This document shows, in pieces, positions 27,584 to 36,233 of a stretch of DNA of 64,000 bases (position 1 is the stretch's first letter; each line of letters opens with the position of its first letter). Source of the DNA: Geminocystis sp. NIES-3708. Its GTDB lineage: Bacteria; Cyanobacteriota; Cyanobacteriia; Cyanobacteriales; Cyanobacteriaceae. Under the pieces are notes generated by a model. The model was not told the origin of the DNA. It worked only from the letters and a program-made list of their open reading frames with translations, and made no database searches. The position numbers and the translations under genes were made by a program. The DNA is taken from positions 1,239,656 through 1,303,655 of the forward strand of contig NZ_AP014815.1 of assembly GCF_001548095.1 (NCBI RefSeq), read 5' to 3'.

Positions 27584-29542
27584 ATGACGACTGTACTAGA
27601 AAAAGGTAATATCTCCATCCATACCGAGAATATCTTTCCCATTATTAAAAAATCCCTCTATACTGATCATGAAATCTTTTTAAGAGAATTAATATCTAAC
27701 TCCGTTGACGCTATTTCTAAAGCAAAAATGGCATCTTTAGCGGGAGAAATTACTAACGAGTTACCTGAGCCTGAAATTACTGTTAGTATTGATAAAGAAA
27801 AGAAAACTCTTTCTATCAGCGATAACGGTATCGGCATGACAGTTGATGAGATAAAAAAATATATCAACCAAGTTGCCTTTTCTAGCGCTGAAGATTTTAT
27901 TACTAGATATGGTAAAACCGCCAATGATTTAATCGGGCATTTCGGTTTAGGTTTCTATTCTGCTTTTATGGTGTCTAAGCAGGTAGAAATCGACACTTTA
28001 TCATATCGTGAAGGGGCAACGGCGATTCACTGGAGTTGTGATGGTTCACCTGAGTTTCAAATAAGTGACTCTACTCGCACCACTCCTGGCACAACTATCA
28101 CCCTCACTATCATGGATGAGGAAACTGAATATTTAGAAGAATCTCGCATTAAAAATCTTGTCAAGAAATATTCTGACTTTGTACCCGTTGCCATTAAAAT
28201 GGGCGGTGAAGCGGTTAACCGTCAAAAAGCCTTATGGAAAGAATCTCCCCAAAATCTCACCGATGAAGATTATTTAGAATTTTACCGTTACTTGTATCCT
28301 TTCCAAGAAGATCCTTTATTATGGGTACATTTAAGCACAGATTATCCCTTTTTACTCAACGGTATCTTATATTTTCCTAAATTACGTCCTGATGTTGATG
28401 TTTCTAAAGGACAAATTAAGTTATTCTGTAACCAAGTATTTGTAAGTGATCATTGTGAAGAGATTATCCCTGAATTTTTGATGCCCCTCAGAGGTGTTAT
28501 TGATAGTCCTGACATTCCTTTGAACGTTTCTCGTAGTGCTTTAACTAACCATCGCACAGTCAGACGCATTGCAGACTTTATCAGTAAAAAAATAGGCGAT
28601 CGACTCAAATCTTTATATAATGATGATAAAGCAAAATATATCAGCAGTTGGGAAGATGTCGGCACATTCGTTAAATATGGTGCATTAAGAGATGAAAAAT
28701 TTAAGAAACAAGTCGAAGATTTAATCATCTATCGCACCACTTATCAAGCTGATAAAGTAGCCGAAACTCCTAAAGTTGAAGTTGACTCTGGAGACGATGC
28801 TTGGAAGGATGTCACCCCTGACAATAACCAACCTTACACCACCTTAAACGAATATTTAGATAGAAATAAAGAAAAACACGAAAAACGAGTATTCTACTGT
28901 AATAATGCTCAAACTCAAAGCACTTACGTTGACTTGTATAAAAATCAAGACATCGAAGTGTTATTCATGGATTCTTTCATTGACACTAACTACTTTATCC
29001 CTTTCCTTGAAAGAGAATATACTGATGTGAAATTCTCAAGGGTTGACTCAGAATTAGACTCTAGTTTGGTGGAAGAAGACAAAGCGAATGAAATTGTTGA
29101 TGCCAATAGTAATAAAACCCGTGCAGAAGTTATCAAGGAAATTTTTGAGAAAGCCATTAACAAGCCTAAAGTTAACATCAAGACTCAATCCCTAAAAAGC
29201 GAAACTCAGGAAGAAACTCCTCCAGCTATGGTATTGTTACCCGAAGCGATGCGTCGTTTCCAAGAGATGACGGCAATGATGCAACAACGAGAGATGAAGT
29301 TTCCTGAAGAGCATATGTTAGTAATTAACACTGCTCATCCTTTGATTGAAAATATCTATCAACTTAACAAGGGTGCAATTATTCAAGGTAGCGGTGAATC
29401 GCCTACTCAAGAAATGGTTAACCTCATGTGTCAATATGTCTATGATTTAGCCTTGATGGCACAACGGGCATTCGATGCGGAAGGAATGACGGCTTTCGTA
29501 GAGCGATCGAACAAAGTGTTAACGAAGCTAACTAAGCGCTAA
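27584..29542 (+). CDS. htpG: Chaperone HtpG (Hsp90)
   Basis: A 652-residue Hsp90 homologue that uses ATP to remodel client proteins under heat and light stress. The GHKL ATPase (about 1-215) shows FLRELISNSVDA, DNGIGM and GHFGLGFYSAF. The middle domain carries the catalytic-loop Arg region (LNVSRSALTNH). The C-terminal dimerisation domain is rich in Met (RRFQEMTAMMQQREMKFP). The protein ends KVLTKLTKR, and this terminal coding segment recurs twice downstream as relic copies. Confidence 0.97.
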   Translation: MTTVLEKGNISIHTENIFPIIKKSLYTDHEIFLRELISNSVDAISKAKMASLAGEITNELPEPEITVSIDKEKKTLSISDNGIGMTVDEIKKYINQVAFSSAEDFITRYGKTANDLIGHFGLGFYSAFMVSKQVEIDTLSYREGATAIHWSCDGSPEFQISDSTRTTPGTTITLTIMDEETEYLEESRIKNLVKKYSDFVPVAIKMGGEAVNRQKALWKESPQNLTDEDYLEFYRYLYPFQEDPLLWVHLSTDYPFLLNGILYFPKLRPDVDVSKGQIKLFCNQVFVSDHCEEIIPEFLMPLRGVIDSPDIPLNVSRSALTNHRTVRRIADFISKKIGDRLKSLYNDDKAKYISSWEDVGTFVKYGALRDEKFKKQVEDLIIYRTTYQADKVAETPKVEVDSGDDAWKDVTPDNNQPYTTLNEYLDRNKEKHEKRVFYCNNAQTQSTYVDLYKNQDIEVLFMDSFIDTNYFIPFLEREYTDVKFSRVDSELDSSLVEEDKANEIVDANSNKTRAEVIKEIFEKAINKPKVNIKTQSLKSETQEETPPAMVLLPEAMRRFQEMTAMMQQREMKFPEEHMLVINTAHPLIENIYQLNKGAIIQGSGESPTQEMVNLMCQYVYDLALMAQRAFDAEGMTAFVERSNKVLTKLTKR

Positions 29543-29579
29543 AATAGTGACAGGGTGGGCAATGCTCACCTTTTTTATT
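29488..29579 (+). repeat. htpG 3'-end repeat, copy 1 (parental)
   Basis: The last 55 bases of htpG plus its terminator form the parental copy of a sequence found again near 30147 and 30611. Together they divide the following 1.1 kb into two small cassettes. Confidence 0.85.
29554..29576 (+). terminator. Intrinsic terminator of htpG
   Basis: GGTGGGC-AAT-GCTCACC hairpin (7 pairs, one G-U) followed by six T. Its core is the GGGCAATGC-type palindrome that is dispersed in cyanobacterial genomes. Confidence 0.8.
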
Positions 29580-29685
29580 CAATATAAAAATATCTTCAAT
29601 TTAGCTACAATTTAGAGAATAATAATTTTAGTTTTTATCATAAAGTTATGACTACTTATTTTGAAATCTTAAAATAAGTTGAAAA

Positions 29686-29901
29686 ATGCCCATTACTGAT
29701 CAATTTCAACTATTAAATACTTTAAAACAATCCCTTAAAAAATACAAAGAATTAGGGGAAACGGACGATATAATATCGGAGTTAGAAATTGCCGAAAGTC
29801 AAGAAGCATGGCAGAATTATTTAACTGGTAAAGACAAGGGAATTAGCTCGAGTGAATTAAAAAGGAAGTTATTATTAAATCAAGATACTGATGATATTTG
29901 A
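29686..29901 (+). CDS. Putative small antitoxin
   Basis: A 71-residue, mostly helical, charged protein (contains EIAESQEAWQNYLTGKDKG) immediately upstream of a RelE-like reading frame. Size, position and the C-terminal region are typical of the antitoxin that binds and neutralises a RelE/ParE partner and represses its own promoter. The family assignment rests mainly on context. Its 3' end overlaps a candidate ATG (29891) for the toxin. The toxin frame appears broken, leaving the antitoxin alone intact. Confidence 0.65.
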   Translation: MPITDQFQLLNTLKQSLKKYKELGETDDIISELEIAESQEAWQNYLTGKDKGISSSELKRKLLLNQDTDDI

Positions 29902-30150
29902 TTATATTCTGTTAAAATAAAAAAAGCAGAAAAATTTTTATTAAAATTACCAAAAAATGAACAAATAAGAATTATTAAAGCCTTAGATAATTTACTTAAT
30001 AACCCCACAAATCTTGATATTAAGAAATTGAAAGAGCGTTTAGAATTTCCTTTGAGAGTCGGAAAATATCGTCTTTTATTTTTAGAAGATACTAATAATA
30101 GTGTATATGTAATTATAACAATTGCCTCTAAGGATGACACTTATAAATAA
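29891..30150 (+). pseudogene. RelE/ParE-like toxin with disrupted start
   Basis: From 29902 an 82-codon open frame reads YSVKIKKAEKFLLKLPKNE, continues through FPLRVGKYRLLF and ends IASKDDTYK, a good match to RelE-superfamily toxins (mRNA interferases or gyrase poisons). It has no ATG, GTG or TTG before its middle, and an in-frame TGA directly precedes it. The ATG at 29891 reads MIFDY in another frame and stops after nine codons. Removing one TA from GATTATATTC would join MIFD to YSVKIKK, so a 2-base slippage probably broke the gene. Confidence 0.75.
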
Positions 30151-30215
30151 AGTATTAACGAAATTAACCAAGTGCTAAACTTAACTGTAGAGTGGGCAAT
30201 GCTTACCTTTTTTAT
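30147..30215 (+). repeat. htpG 3'-end relic, copy 2
   Basis: The sequence still reads KVLTKLTKC then stop in the htpG frame, followed by AGTGGGCAATGCTTACC and a T run equivalent to the htpG terminator, with one single-base indel relative to the parental copy. It starts at the stop codon of the broken toxin. Confidence 0.8.
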
Positions 30216-30257
30216 TTTAAGAATTAACATTCCATAAAATTTAATATACTTCTTTGA

Positions 30258-30596
30258 ATGAAACTATACGTTATTTATGGGAATCAAGCATCTAATCAAT
30301 GGAAAAAAGTAGGAGAATTTGAACTTAATTTATTTATTAATCGAGATTTTACTCCCATTGTTGAACACGAAATATTAACTTTAAATTCACAGGAAATTAT
30401 TTTGTTTAATGGTGGAAAATTACAAATTTCTGTATCCTATGCGAGAATAAATAGGGATATCAATATTATTGTGATAAGTGACAATAAAACATTAATTAAT
30501 GTGGGTGGTTTTAAATCTAGTGAAACCAGTTATGATCCCAGTATTATCTTCTTAACACCTCAAGGGCAGCATTTATCTTTAATGATAAGAAATTAA
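30258..30596 (+). CDS. Hypothetical protein, 112 residues
   Basis: A predicted beta-rich, soluble protein with alternating hydrophobic residues (EILTLNSQEIILFNGGKLQISVSY) and no recognised motif or family. No signal peptide or membrane helix is seen. It lies alone between relic copies 2 and 3 of the htpG 3' end, which makes it the cargo of a small cassette. There is no clear ribosome site before the ATG. It could be a recently acquired gene. Confidence 0.55.
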   Translation: MKLYVIYGNQASNQWKKVGEFELNLFINRDFTPIVEHEILTLNSQEIILFNGGKLQISVSYARINRDINIIVISDNKTLINVGGFKSSETSYDPSIIFLTPQGQHLSLMIRN

Positions 30597-30996
30597 ACAT
30601 TAGAAAAATTGACGGATTTTGTAGCTGAATCAAACAAAGTGTTAACGAGGCTAACCAAGCGCTAAAATAATGATAGGGTGGGCAATGCTAAACTTTCTGA
30701 TTTTAAGTTTGAAAATCTTTTAAACTTAGTTATATTTTATACGAGAATGTTTCAATCCTTAATATGTATTAGTGATAATTTAAAGTTTGATTTTTTAAAA
30801 ATTACTGACTACTCATAAATTTTGTTCATTAGTTGCGATCGCCAATGTCAGAATTATTTAGAGCTTGAATAGAAATAAATGTTTTTCCAGTTACATTGAT
30901 AACAATTAAATCAAAAATAATTGCTATGATATTGATTGAATATAAAATATATGTTTATTACTTTTTTTCAAACATTTAATTCAATTTCGTAAAACT
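30597..30996 (+). other. Gene-free spacer with htpG relic copy 3
   Basis: It begins with the third htpG 3'-end copy (30611-30689) and then holds AT-rich sequence with one HIP1 octamer near 30837. No coding frame or RNA gene is seen. Confidence 0.6.
30611..30689 (+). repeat. htpG 3'-end relic, copy 3
   Basis: An ungapped 79-base alignment to 29488-29566 shows 11 mismatches by eye. The frame survives as TDFVAESNKVLTRLTKR and stop, compared with TAFVERSNKVLTKLTKR in htpG. The terminator hairpin is decayed. Confidence 0.88.
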
Positions 30997-31173
30997 ATGG
31001 AAGCCGGTGAACCGTCTAGGAACAAGAAAACCACTAGACAAATAACAATAGAAATTTTTGGTACAGCTATCGCATTAACGACTCTTGCCCTGCCAATATT
31101 CTTGATTACTAATTTTTCTGCTCAAAATAATTCCAACTCTACACCATCCAATGATATTTTGATTGTGCGTTGA
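30997..31173 (+). CDS. Small single-pass membrane protein, 58 residues
   Basis: An ATG frame with a basic head (SRNKKTTRQ), one transmembrane helix (about 19-40, FGTAIALTTLALPIFLITNF) and a Ser/Asn-rich tail. The N-in orientation suits a thylakoid or plasma-membrane mini-protein. Codon-level composition looks coding and the frame ends 46 bases before the ComFB-like gene on the same strand. No good ribosome site is visible and no family is recognised. Confidence 0.5.
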   Translation: MEAGEPSRNKKTTRQITIEIFGTAIALTTLALPIFLITNFSAQNNSNSTPSNDILIVR

Positions 31174-31219
31174 TAATAAACTAAAATAATATGGATATTT
31201 TGATCTAAAAAGGAATATA

Positions 31220-31759
31220 ATGGGAATAAATAAAATTGTTGATCAAGCATTAGAAACTGGTTATCTGACTCCGATAATGGAAGCTGAAGTAGGGAAATTA
31301 TGTGAGACTTCTTCCGAACTTTCTATGGAGGAATACATGGCGTTAGATAAACTTATGGGTGCATTATTAACTGGTGAAGTGATAGCGATGCCTCGAAAAC
31401 AATTTATTAATGTGATGGAAGAATTGGTGGTTAGTGAAGTAATTTCCAGAGTTGCCGAAATTGAAAGCACCAGTAATCGATTACTAGATGTTGGAGATAT
31501 TTCTGCTTATGCTTTAAATCGCCTACCTCCCCTTTATGCAACGACAGAAGAAGGTGCTAATTTTCAAAGGGAAAAAGCAAAAGAAGAATTAAAAAATTTA
31601 ATCAATGAACAAGTAGAAAGATCTATTTCATTATATCTAGATCGCCCTGAATTTTATCCCGAAAGACAAGCAATTACTAAAAGTTCAGATGCTAACAGTG
31701 TATTTCATCAAGTAACTCAATTATTGCAGTCTCATGCTTCCAATTATGAGTCTAAATAG
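31220..31759 (+). CDS. ComFB-domain protein (putative cyclic-di-nucleotide receptor)
   Basis: A 179-residue protein with a ComFB-like domain (about 55-150), including VMEELVVSEVISRV and the NRLPPLYATTEEGANFQRE segment typical of the family. Related cyanobacterial ComFB proteins (CdgR type) have been reported to bind cyclic di-GMP and to affect cell size or natural competence. Whether this one does is inference. An AAGGA site lies just before the ATG. The tail after about 155 is variable. Confidence 0.85.
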   Translation: MGINKIVDQALETGYLTPIMEAEVGKLCETSSELSMEEYMALDKLMGALLTGEVIAMPRKQFINVMEELVVSEVISRVAEIESTSNRLLDVGDISAYALNRLPPLYATTEEGANFQREKAKEELKNLINEQVERSISLYLDRPEFYPERQAITKSSDANSVFHQVTQLLQSHASNYESK

Positions 31760-31941
31760 CTATACTCTTGTCGGAAACAAATTTATCTGGGTAGGAGTAG
31801 GTAATGGACACTCTTTCAATGGGTAAGAGTTGTTTAAATTTTTTACTAATTTTAAAAATATGAGTTAGATGCGTTTTAGCTTATCAAATATACTCTCAAT
31901 GAATATAGTTTAAATATGTATTAGTTTTGTTAATTGTTTTT

Positions 31942-34305
31942 ATGGTTTCTTTAAATTTCACTTCTATTTCCAAAACTGAGAACACTTATGTAGATAATAT
32001 CACATTAGATATAAGTGGGATGAAATGTGCAGGGTGTGTTAAATCAGTAGAAAAACAATTAACTCAACACGAAGGAATTATTTCCGCTAATGTTAATCTG
32101 ATTACAGCAGTAGCTTCTATAGAATATGAGTTAGGGATAGTTAAACCAGAAACTTTAGCTGAAAAACTTACTAATTTAGGATTTCCTACTCAAGTTAGGT
32201 TAACTGATGAGAGGTTACAAAATCAACAACTAATTATTCAGCAAAAAAGATTATCTCAAGAAAAAACTCAACAATATCAACTAATTACTGCCGCTTTTCT
32301 ACTTATTTTTTCTACTGTTGGGCATTTACATCATCTCGGTTTACATCCTTGGCATTGGTTAACTAATATCTGGTTTCATTGGGGTTTAGCTACTGCTAGT
32401 TTATTGATTCCGGGAAAGGAAATTTTACTTAACGGTTGGCAGGGTTTGTGGCAAAGAAAACCCAATATGAATAGTTTAGTAGGTATGGGAGTAACGGCGG
32501 CTTATCTCACCAGTTGTGTGGCTTTGATTTTTCCGGAATTAGGTTGGGAGTGTTTTTTTGATGAGCCTGTTATGCTACTAGGATTTATCTTTTTAGGTAA
32601 AGTTTTGGAGTCTAGGGTAAGAAATAGAGCACTTGATTCTTTAGAAAGTTTACTGAATTTACGCCCTCAATTTGCCCGTTTAGTCTCAAAAAATAATCCT
32701 TTTCAAGATCAAGGTTTACAAATTCCGGCTATGCAAATTAAACTTCAAGAATGGGTGAGAGTCTTGGCTGGGGAGCAATTTCCTGTTGATGGTGTGATTG
32801 TCGAGGGAGAAACTACCGTTGATGAATCTTTATTGACGGGGGAATCTTTGCCTATTTTCAAAACTCAAGGAGAAAAAGTTTGTGCTGGTACAATTAACCA
32901 TTCTGGTATGGTGATTATTGAGGCGGTAAATGCCGGTAGAAATACGATTCTTAATCAGATTATTGCTACGGTAGAAGAAGCCCAAACTCGTAAAGCTCCT
33001 GTGCAAAAATTAGCGGACACAGTTTCAGGTTATTTTACTTATACTATCATAGCAATCGCTTTATTTACTTTTAATTTTTGGTACTTTTGGGGAACAGAAA
33101 TCTGGTCACAAATTTTAATACAATTAGATACAACGAAGACTATTCTTAGCATCAAATTAGCTATTAATGTTTTAGTTATAGCTTGTCCTTGTGCTTTAGG
33201 TTTAGCAACGCCCACCGCAATTTTAGTCGGTACAACTATTGGGGCTGAAAATGGTTTATTAATTAAAGGAGGTGATATTTTAGAACAAGTTAAAAATCTG
33301 AAAACGATTGTTTTTGATAAAACAGGAACTTTGACTCAAGGATACCCTGAAATCACTGATATAATAAGTTTTGATGAAAATAATTTTACTAAAAATCAAA
33401 TTTTGGAAATTGCTGGAAGTTTAGAAATAGTAGCTAATCATCCTCTTGCCCAAAGTATTCTTAAAAAAGCTCAACAATTAGAATTAAATACTCTTATAAC
33501 CAAAGAATTAACTAATTGTGTTGGCAAAGGTGTTAAAGGAATCGTCACCATCTTAAAATCAGAAGATTGGTTTTATTTAGGTAATCAGTCATGGTTATTA
33601 GAGCATGAAACGATAATAAACGATAAAGTGACCAACAAAGTGGAAAATTTGCAAAAAGAAGGTAAAACTGTCGTTTATTTAGCCAAGAATCAACAAATTA
33701 TCGGTTTAATTGCTTTAATGGATGCTTTAAGAAAAGAAGCCAAAGAAACTGTGGATAAATTACAAAAAATGGGGTTACAAATAATTATGATAAGCGGAGA
33801 TCAATCAGAAATTGCGAAAAATGTTGCCCTTCAACTAGGCATCGATACTTATTATGGAGAAGTGACTCCCACCAAAAAAAGTGATTTAATTAAACAAATT
33901 CAAGAAAAAAATCCTGATAAAATAGTTGCTATGATCGGTGATGGAATTAACGATGCACCGGCTATGACAACTGCCCAATTTTCTATAGCTATGCCTAAAG
34001 GAGCACAAGTCGCCATTAAAACGGCTGGAATTATCCTTACTAGAGATAAATTAACGGATGTCATCACTGCCATTAATTTAAGTCAAATGACGTTGAGGAA
34101 AATTAAACAAAATCTATTTTGGGCTTTCAGTTATAATTTTATTGCTATTCCTATTGCTGGGGGATGTTTATTAGTTAACTATCATATTTTATTAAACCCT
34201 GCCATCGCTGGGGCTTTAATGGCATTAAGTTCTATTTTCGTTGTTAGTAATTCTCTTTTACTAAAATCTCAATTTCAACAATACCAAAAACAAAAATTTA
34301 CATAA
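31942..34305 (+). CDS. ctaA: Copper-transporting P1B-type ATPase, CtaA-like
   Basis: A 787-residue heavy-metal pump. An N-terminal HMA domain has GMKCAGC (metal-binding Cys pair). Membrane helices carry ACPCALG (transport Cys pair). The cytoplasmic domains have TGES, DKTGTLT (phosphorylation), NHPLA (the P1B His-Pro motif) and GDGINDAP. In cyanobacteria CtaA is the plasma-membrane copper ATPase and PacS the thylakoid one; the KCAGC form and sequence feel favour CtaA, but this is a paralogue call from memory. ATG at 31942 is preferred to the TTG at 31927. Confidence 0.9.
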   Translation: MVSLNFTSISKTENTYVDNITLDISGMKCAGCVKSVEKQLTQHEGIISANVNLITAVASIEYELGIVKPETLAEKLTNLGFPTQVRLTDERLQNQQLIIQQKRLSQEKTQQYQLITAAFLLIFSTVGHLHHLGLHPWHWLTNIWFHWGLATASLLIPGKEILLNGWQGLWQRKPNMNSLVGMGVTAAYLTSCVALIFPELGWECFFDEPVMLLGFIFLGKVLESRVRNRALDSLESLLNLRPQFARLVSKNNPFQDQGLQIPAMQIKLQEWVRVLAGEQFPVDGVIVEGETTVDESLLTGESLPIFKTQGEKVCAGTINHSGMVIIEAVNAGRNTILNQIIATVEEAQTRKAPVQKLADTVSGYFTYTIIAIALFTFNFWYFWGTEIWSQILIQLDTTKTILSIKLAINVLVIACPCALGLATPTAILVGTTIGAENGLLIKGGDILEQVKNLKTIVFDKTGTLTQGYPEITDIISFDENNFTKNQILEIAGSLEIVANHPLAQSILKKAQQLELNTLITKELTNCVGKGVKGIVTILKSEDWFYLGNQSWLLEHETIINDKVTNKVENLQKEGKTVVYLAKNQQIIGLIALMDALRKEAKETVDKLQKMGLQIIMISGDQSEIAKNVALQLGIDTYYGEVTPTKKSDLIKQIQEKNPDKIVAMIGDGINDAPAMTTAQFSIAMPKGAQVAIKTAGIILTRDKLTDVITAINLSQMTLRKIKQNLFWAFSYNFIAIPIAGGCLLVNYHILLNPAIAGALMALSSIFVVSNSLLLKSQFQQYQKQKFT

Positions 34306-34458
34306 AGTTAAGAAATTTAATAATGTTTAGCAGATCGATGAAAAAACCTTCATGATATATAAAAGAAAAATCCAATACTTAAGTGTTTTTATTAAACTGA
34401 AGGAAGATTTATTTAAGTTTATAAGAATTTTACATTTATATTTACTTGAGCGTCAGTA

Positions 34459-34896
34459 ATGCCAAAATTTCCAGCCCAACCCCATAAAGCTCACATTCTT
34501 ATCGTCGAAGATGATAAAGGCAGACGAGAAATGCTTTTGAGAAAAAGTAAATATTCTATTGGCAGAGCTCAACAATCAGATATTAGAATTCATTCACCTT
34601 TTGTTTCTCGTCATCATGCTACTATGATTCGACAATTTGATGATCAAGGCTATACTTATTATGAAATTGTAGATGGTGATGGTAATAAAAACTGTAGTGC
34701 TAATGGCATTCTCGTTAACGGTAGAAAAGTCAATAATCAACACTTAAAGAATGGTGATAAAGTGGTTTTTGGTCCACAGGTTTTCATTATCTATCAACAT
34801 ACTCAACGGGATATTTTTCCTTCTTTACCTCCTGATGATCCTTTTGATATTACTTTAATTGATCCTGCTATGATGATCAGTGAATTAGAAGATTAA
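34459..34896 (+). CDS. FHA-domain protein
   Basis: A 145-residue protein that is essentially one forkhead-associated domain (about 25-120), a phosphothreonine-binding fold. The core is YSIGRAQQSDIRIHSPFVSRHHA, with the conserved GR, SxxH and the later NGxxVN (ANGILVNGRKV). It starts the plus-strand trio FHA / three-repeat protein / pentapeptide protein. No kinase is adjacent. Confidence 0.92.
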   Translation: MPKFPAQPHKAHILIVEDDKGRREMLLRKSKYSIGRAQQSDIRIHSPFVSRHHATMIRQFDDQGYTYYEIVDGDGNKNCSANGILVNGRKVNNQHLKNGDKVVFGPQVFIIYQHTQRDIFPSLPPDDPFDITLIDPAMMISELED

Positions 34897-35026
34897 CTAA
34901 AAATGACGAATTAGGAATTGAAAACGAATAAAATTTAACGATAAGCTCAAGTATGGGAGAGTCAGAGGTATAATAAAATTGGTTATGATTTCAAAATGTT
35001 AAATAAATTATCCCCGACGAAGTTCT

Positions 35027-36193
35027 ATGATCGTATCGTCAGATATAATCGCTAGTATAGCCCATGATTTAAGTCGTTCACAAGAAGCCAAAAGAGCTAA
35101 AAAATTAATTTTTTATGTAAGTCAAAGATATTGGGAATCTGATTTTTCCATTATTAATAGTTACTCTTTTGAATCTTTGTTACAAAGTCTTTATGATAAT
35201 AATCCTACCATTGATGACCTCAAAGCTTTGCTATACCATGCTGTTAATACCTTAAATCGAAAAGAAGTTTATAATAAAATTGGCAAATATATATTTCAAA
35301 GAATGTCAGAGTTGTATAATAACCCTGAAATAAATTCTGACATCCAAAATGCCAGTCAAACTAATGAAAACGAATTAATCGATCGCATTGTTGAAAATAT
35401 TGAATATCATGAAGAATCTCCCAGAATTAAAAAATTAATTTTTGCTGCCTGTAAACAATATTGGGAGAATGATATTACAGTGATTGAGATGTACGATCTC
35501 AGAGAGTTGTTATTAGAATTACATGAACTCTATCCTAATCCCAAGAGATTAAAAAAAGCCTTTGATAATATAGTTTCTACCATCAATCGTCAAAATTTTT
35601 ATTCTTTTATTGCCGATACCATTGTCGGAGAATTAACTTATTTGTACAAACATGAAACCCCTGAGATAATACCAGAAGCTAATACAGGGCAAGAAGAAGA
35701 AGAAACGAAATTAATAAAAGCTAAAGCTAAAAATACATCGTCACAAAACTCCCAAAAGGCGAATACTTCAGAAGTTTCTACTAATATTCAATCTTCTACA
35801 TCACAAGAAAATCCTACTTCTGAGCCTGATTCTTTTGTTTCTCCTAGTAGTGTTCCTGAAGGGCAAATTGTACCTTGGCTAAAAATTGATAGTCTTTTTG
35901 ATCTGAAACAAGAGATTATGCAATATACCAATCCTTTAAGAGCTAAAATTATTTTGTTTTATGCGGTATATCAAATTGATCCTTGTGAACAACATTGGTT
36001 TATTGTCAGAACTTGTAGCATGGATGATCTTTTAGTTAAAATGTTTCAACAAAATGATAAAGATATCAAAACCATTGAAGCTCAATTATTACAAGTAGCT
36101 CATTCTAACATAGAAGGATTAGATCCCGAAGATAATGCTCAAACGGTTGGTGCGATTGTAGAATCCATTAAACGATTTTATAAGAAGCTATAG
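35027..36193 (+). CDS. Unknown protein with three related helical repeats
   Basis: A 388-residue soluble protein. Three segments align: about 20-97 (AKKLIFYVSQRYWESD), about 133-212 (IKKLIFAACKQYWEND) and about 299-388 (RAKIILFYAVYQ). Each continues with a YxxxxLLxxL-type helix and ends in an aromatic helix (SELYN, TYLYK, KRFYKKL). A polar Ser/Thr/Gln linker (about 222-285) separates the second and third. No family is recognised. The gene starts 130 bases after the FHA gene and ends 40 before the pentapeptide gene, so the three may act together. Confidence 0.8.
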   Translation: MIVSSDIIASIAHDLSRSQEAKRAKKLIFYVSQRYWESDFSIINSYSFESLLQSLYDNNPTIDDLKALLYHAVNTLNRKEVYNKIGKYIFQRMSELYNNPEINSDIQNASQTNENELIDRIVENIEYHEESPRIKKLIFAACKQYWENDITVIEMYDLRELLLELHELYPNPKRLKKAFDNIVSTINRQNFYSFIADTIVGELTYLYKHETPEIIPEANTGQEEEETKLIKAKAKNTSSQNSQKANTSEVSTNIQSSTSQENPTSEPDSFVSPSSVPEGQIVPWLKIDSLFDLKQEIMQYTNPLRAKIILFYAVYQIDPCEQHWFIVRTCSMDDLLVKMFQQNDKDIKTIEAQLLQVAHSNIEGLDPEDNAQTVGAIVESIKRFYKKL

Positions 36194-36233
36194 TTATTAA
36201 AAAAATTATCAATAATTTATTATTTATCAATCT

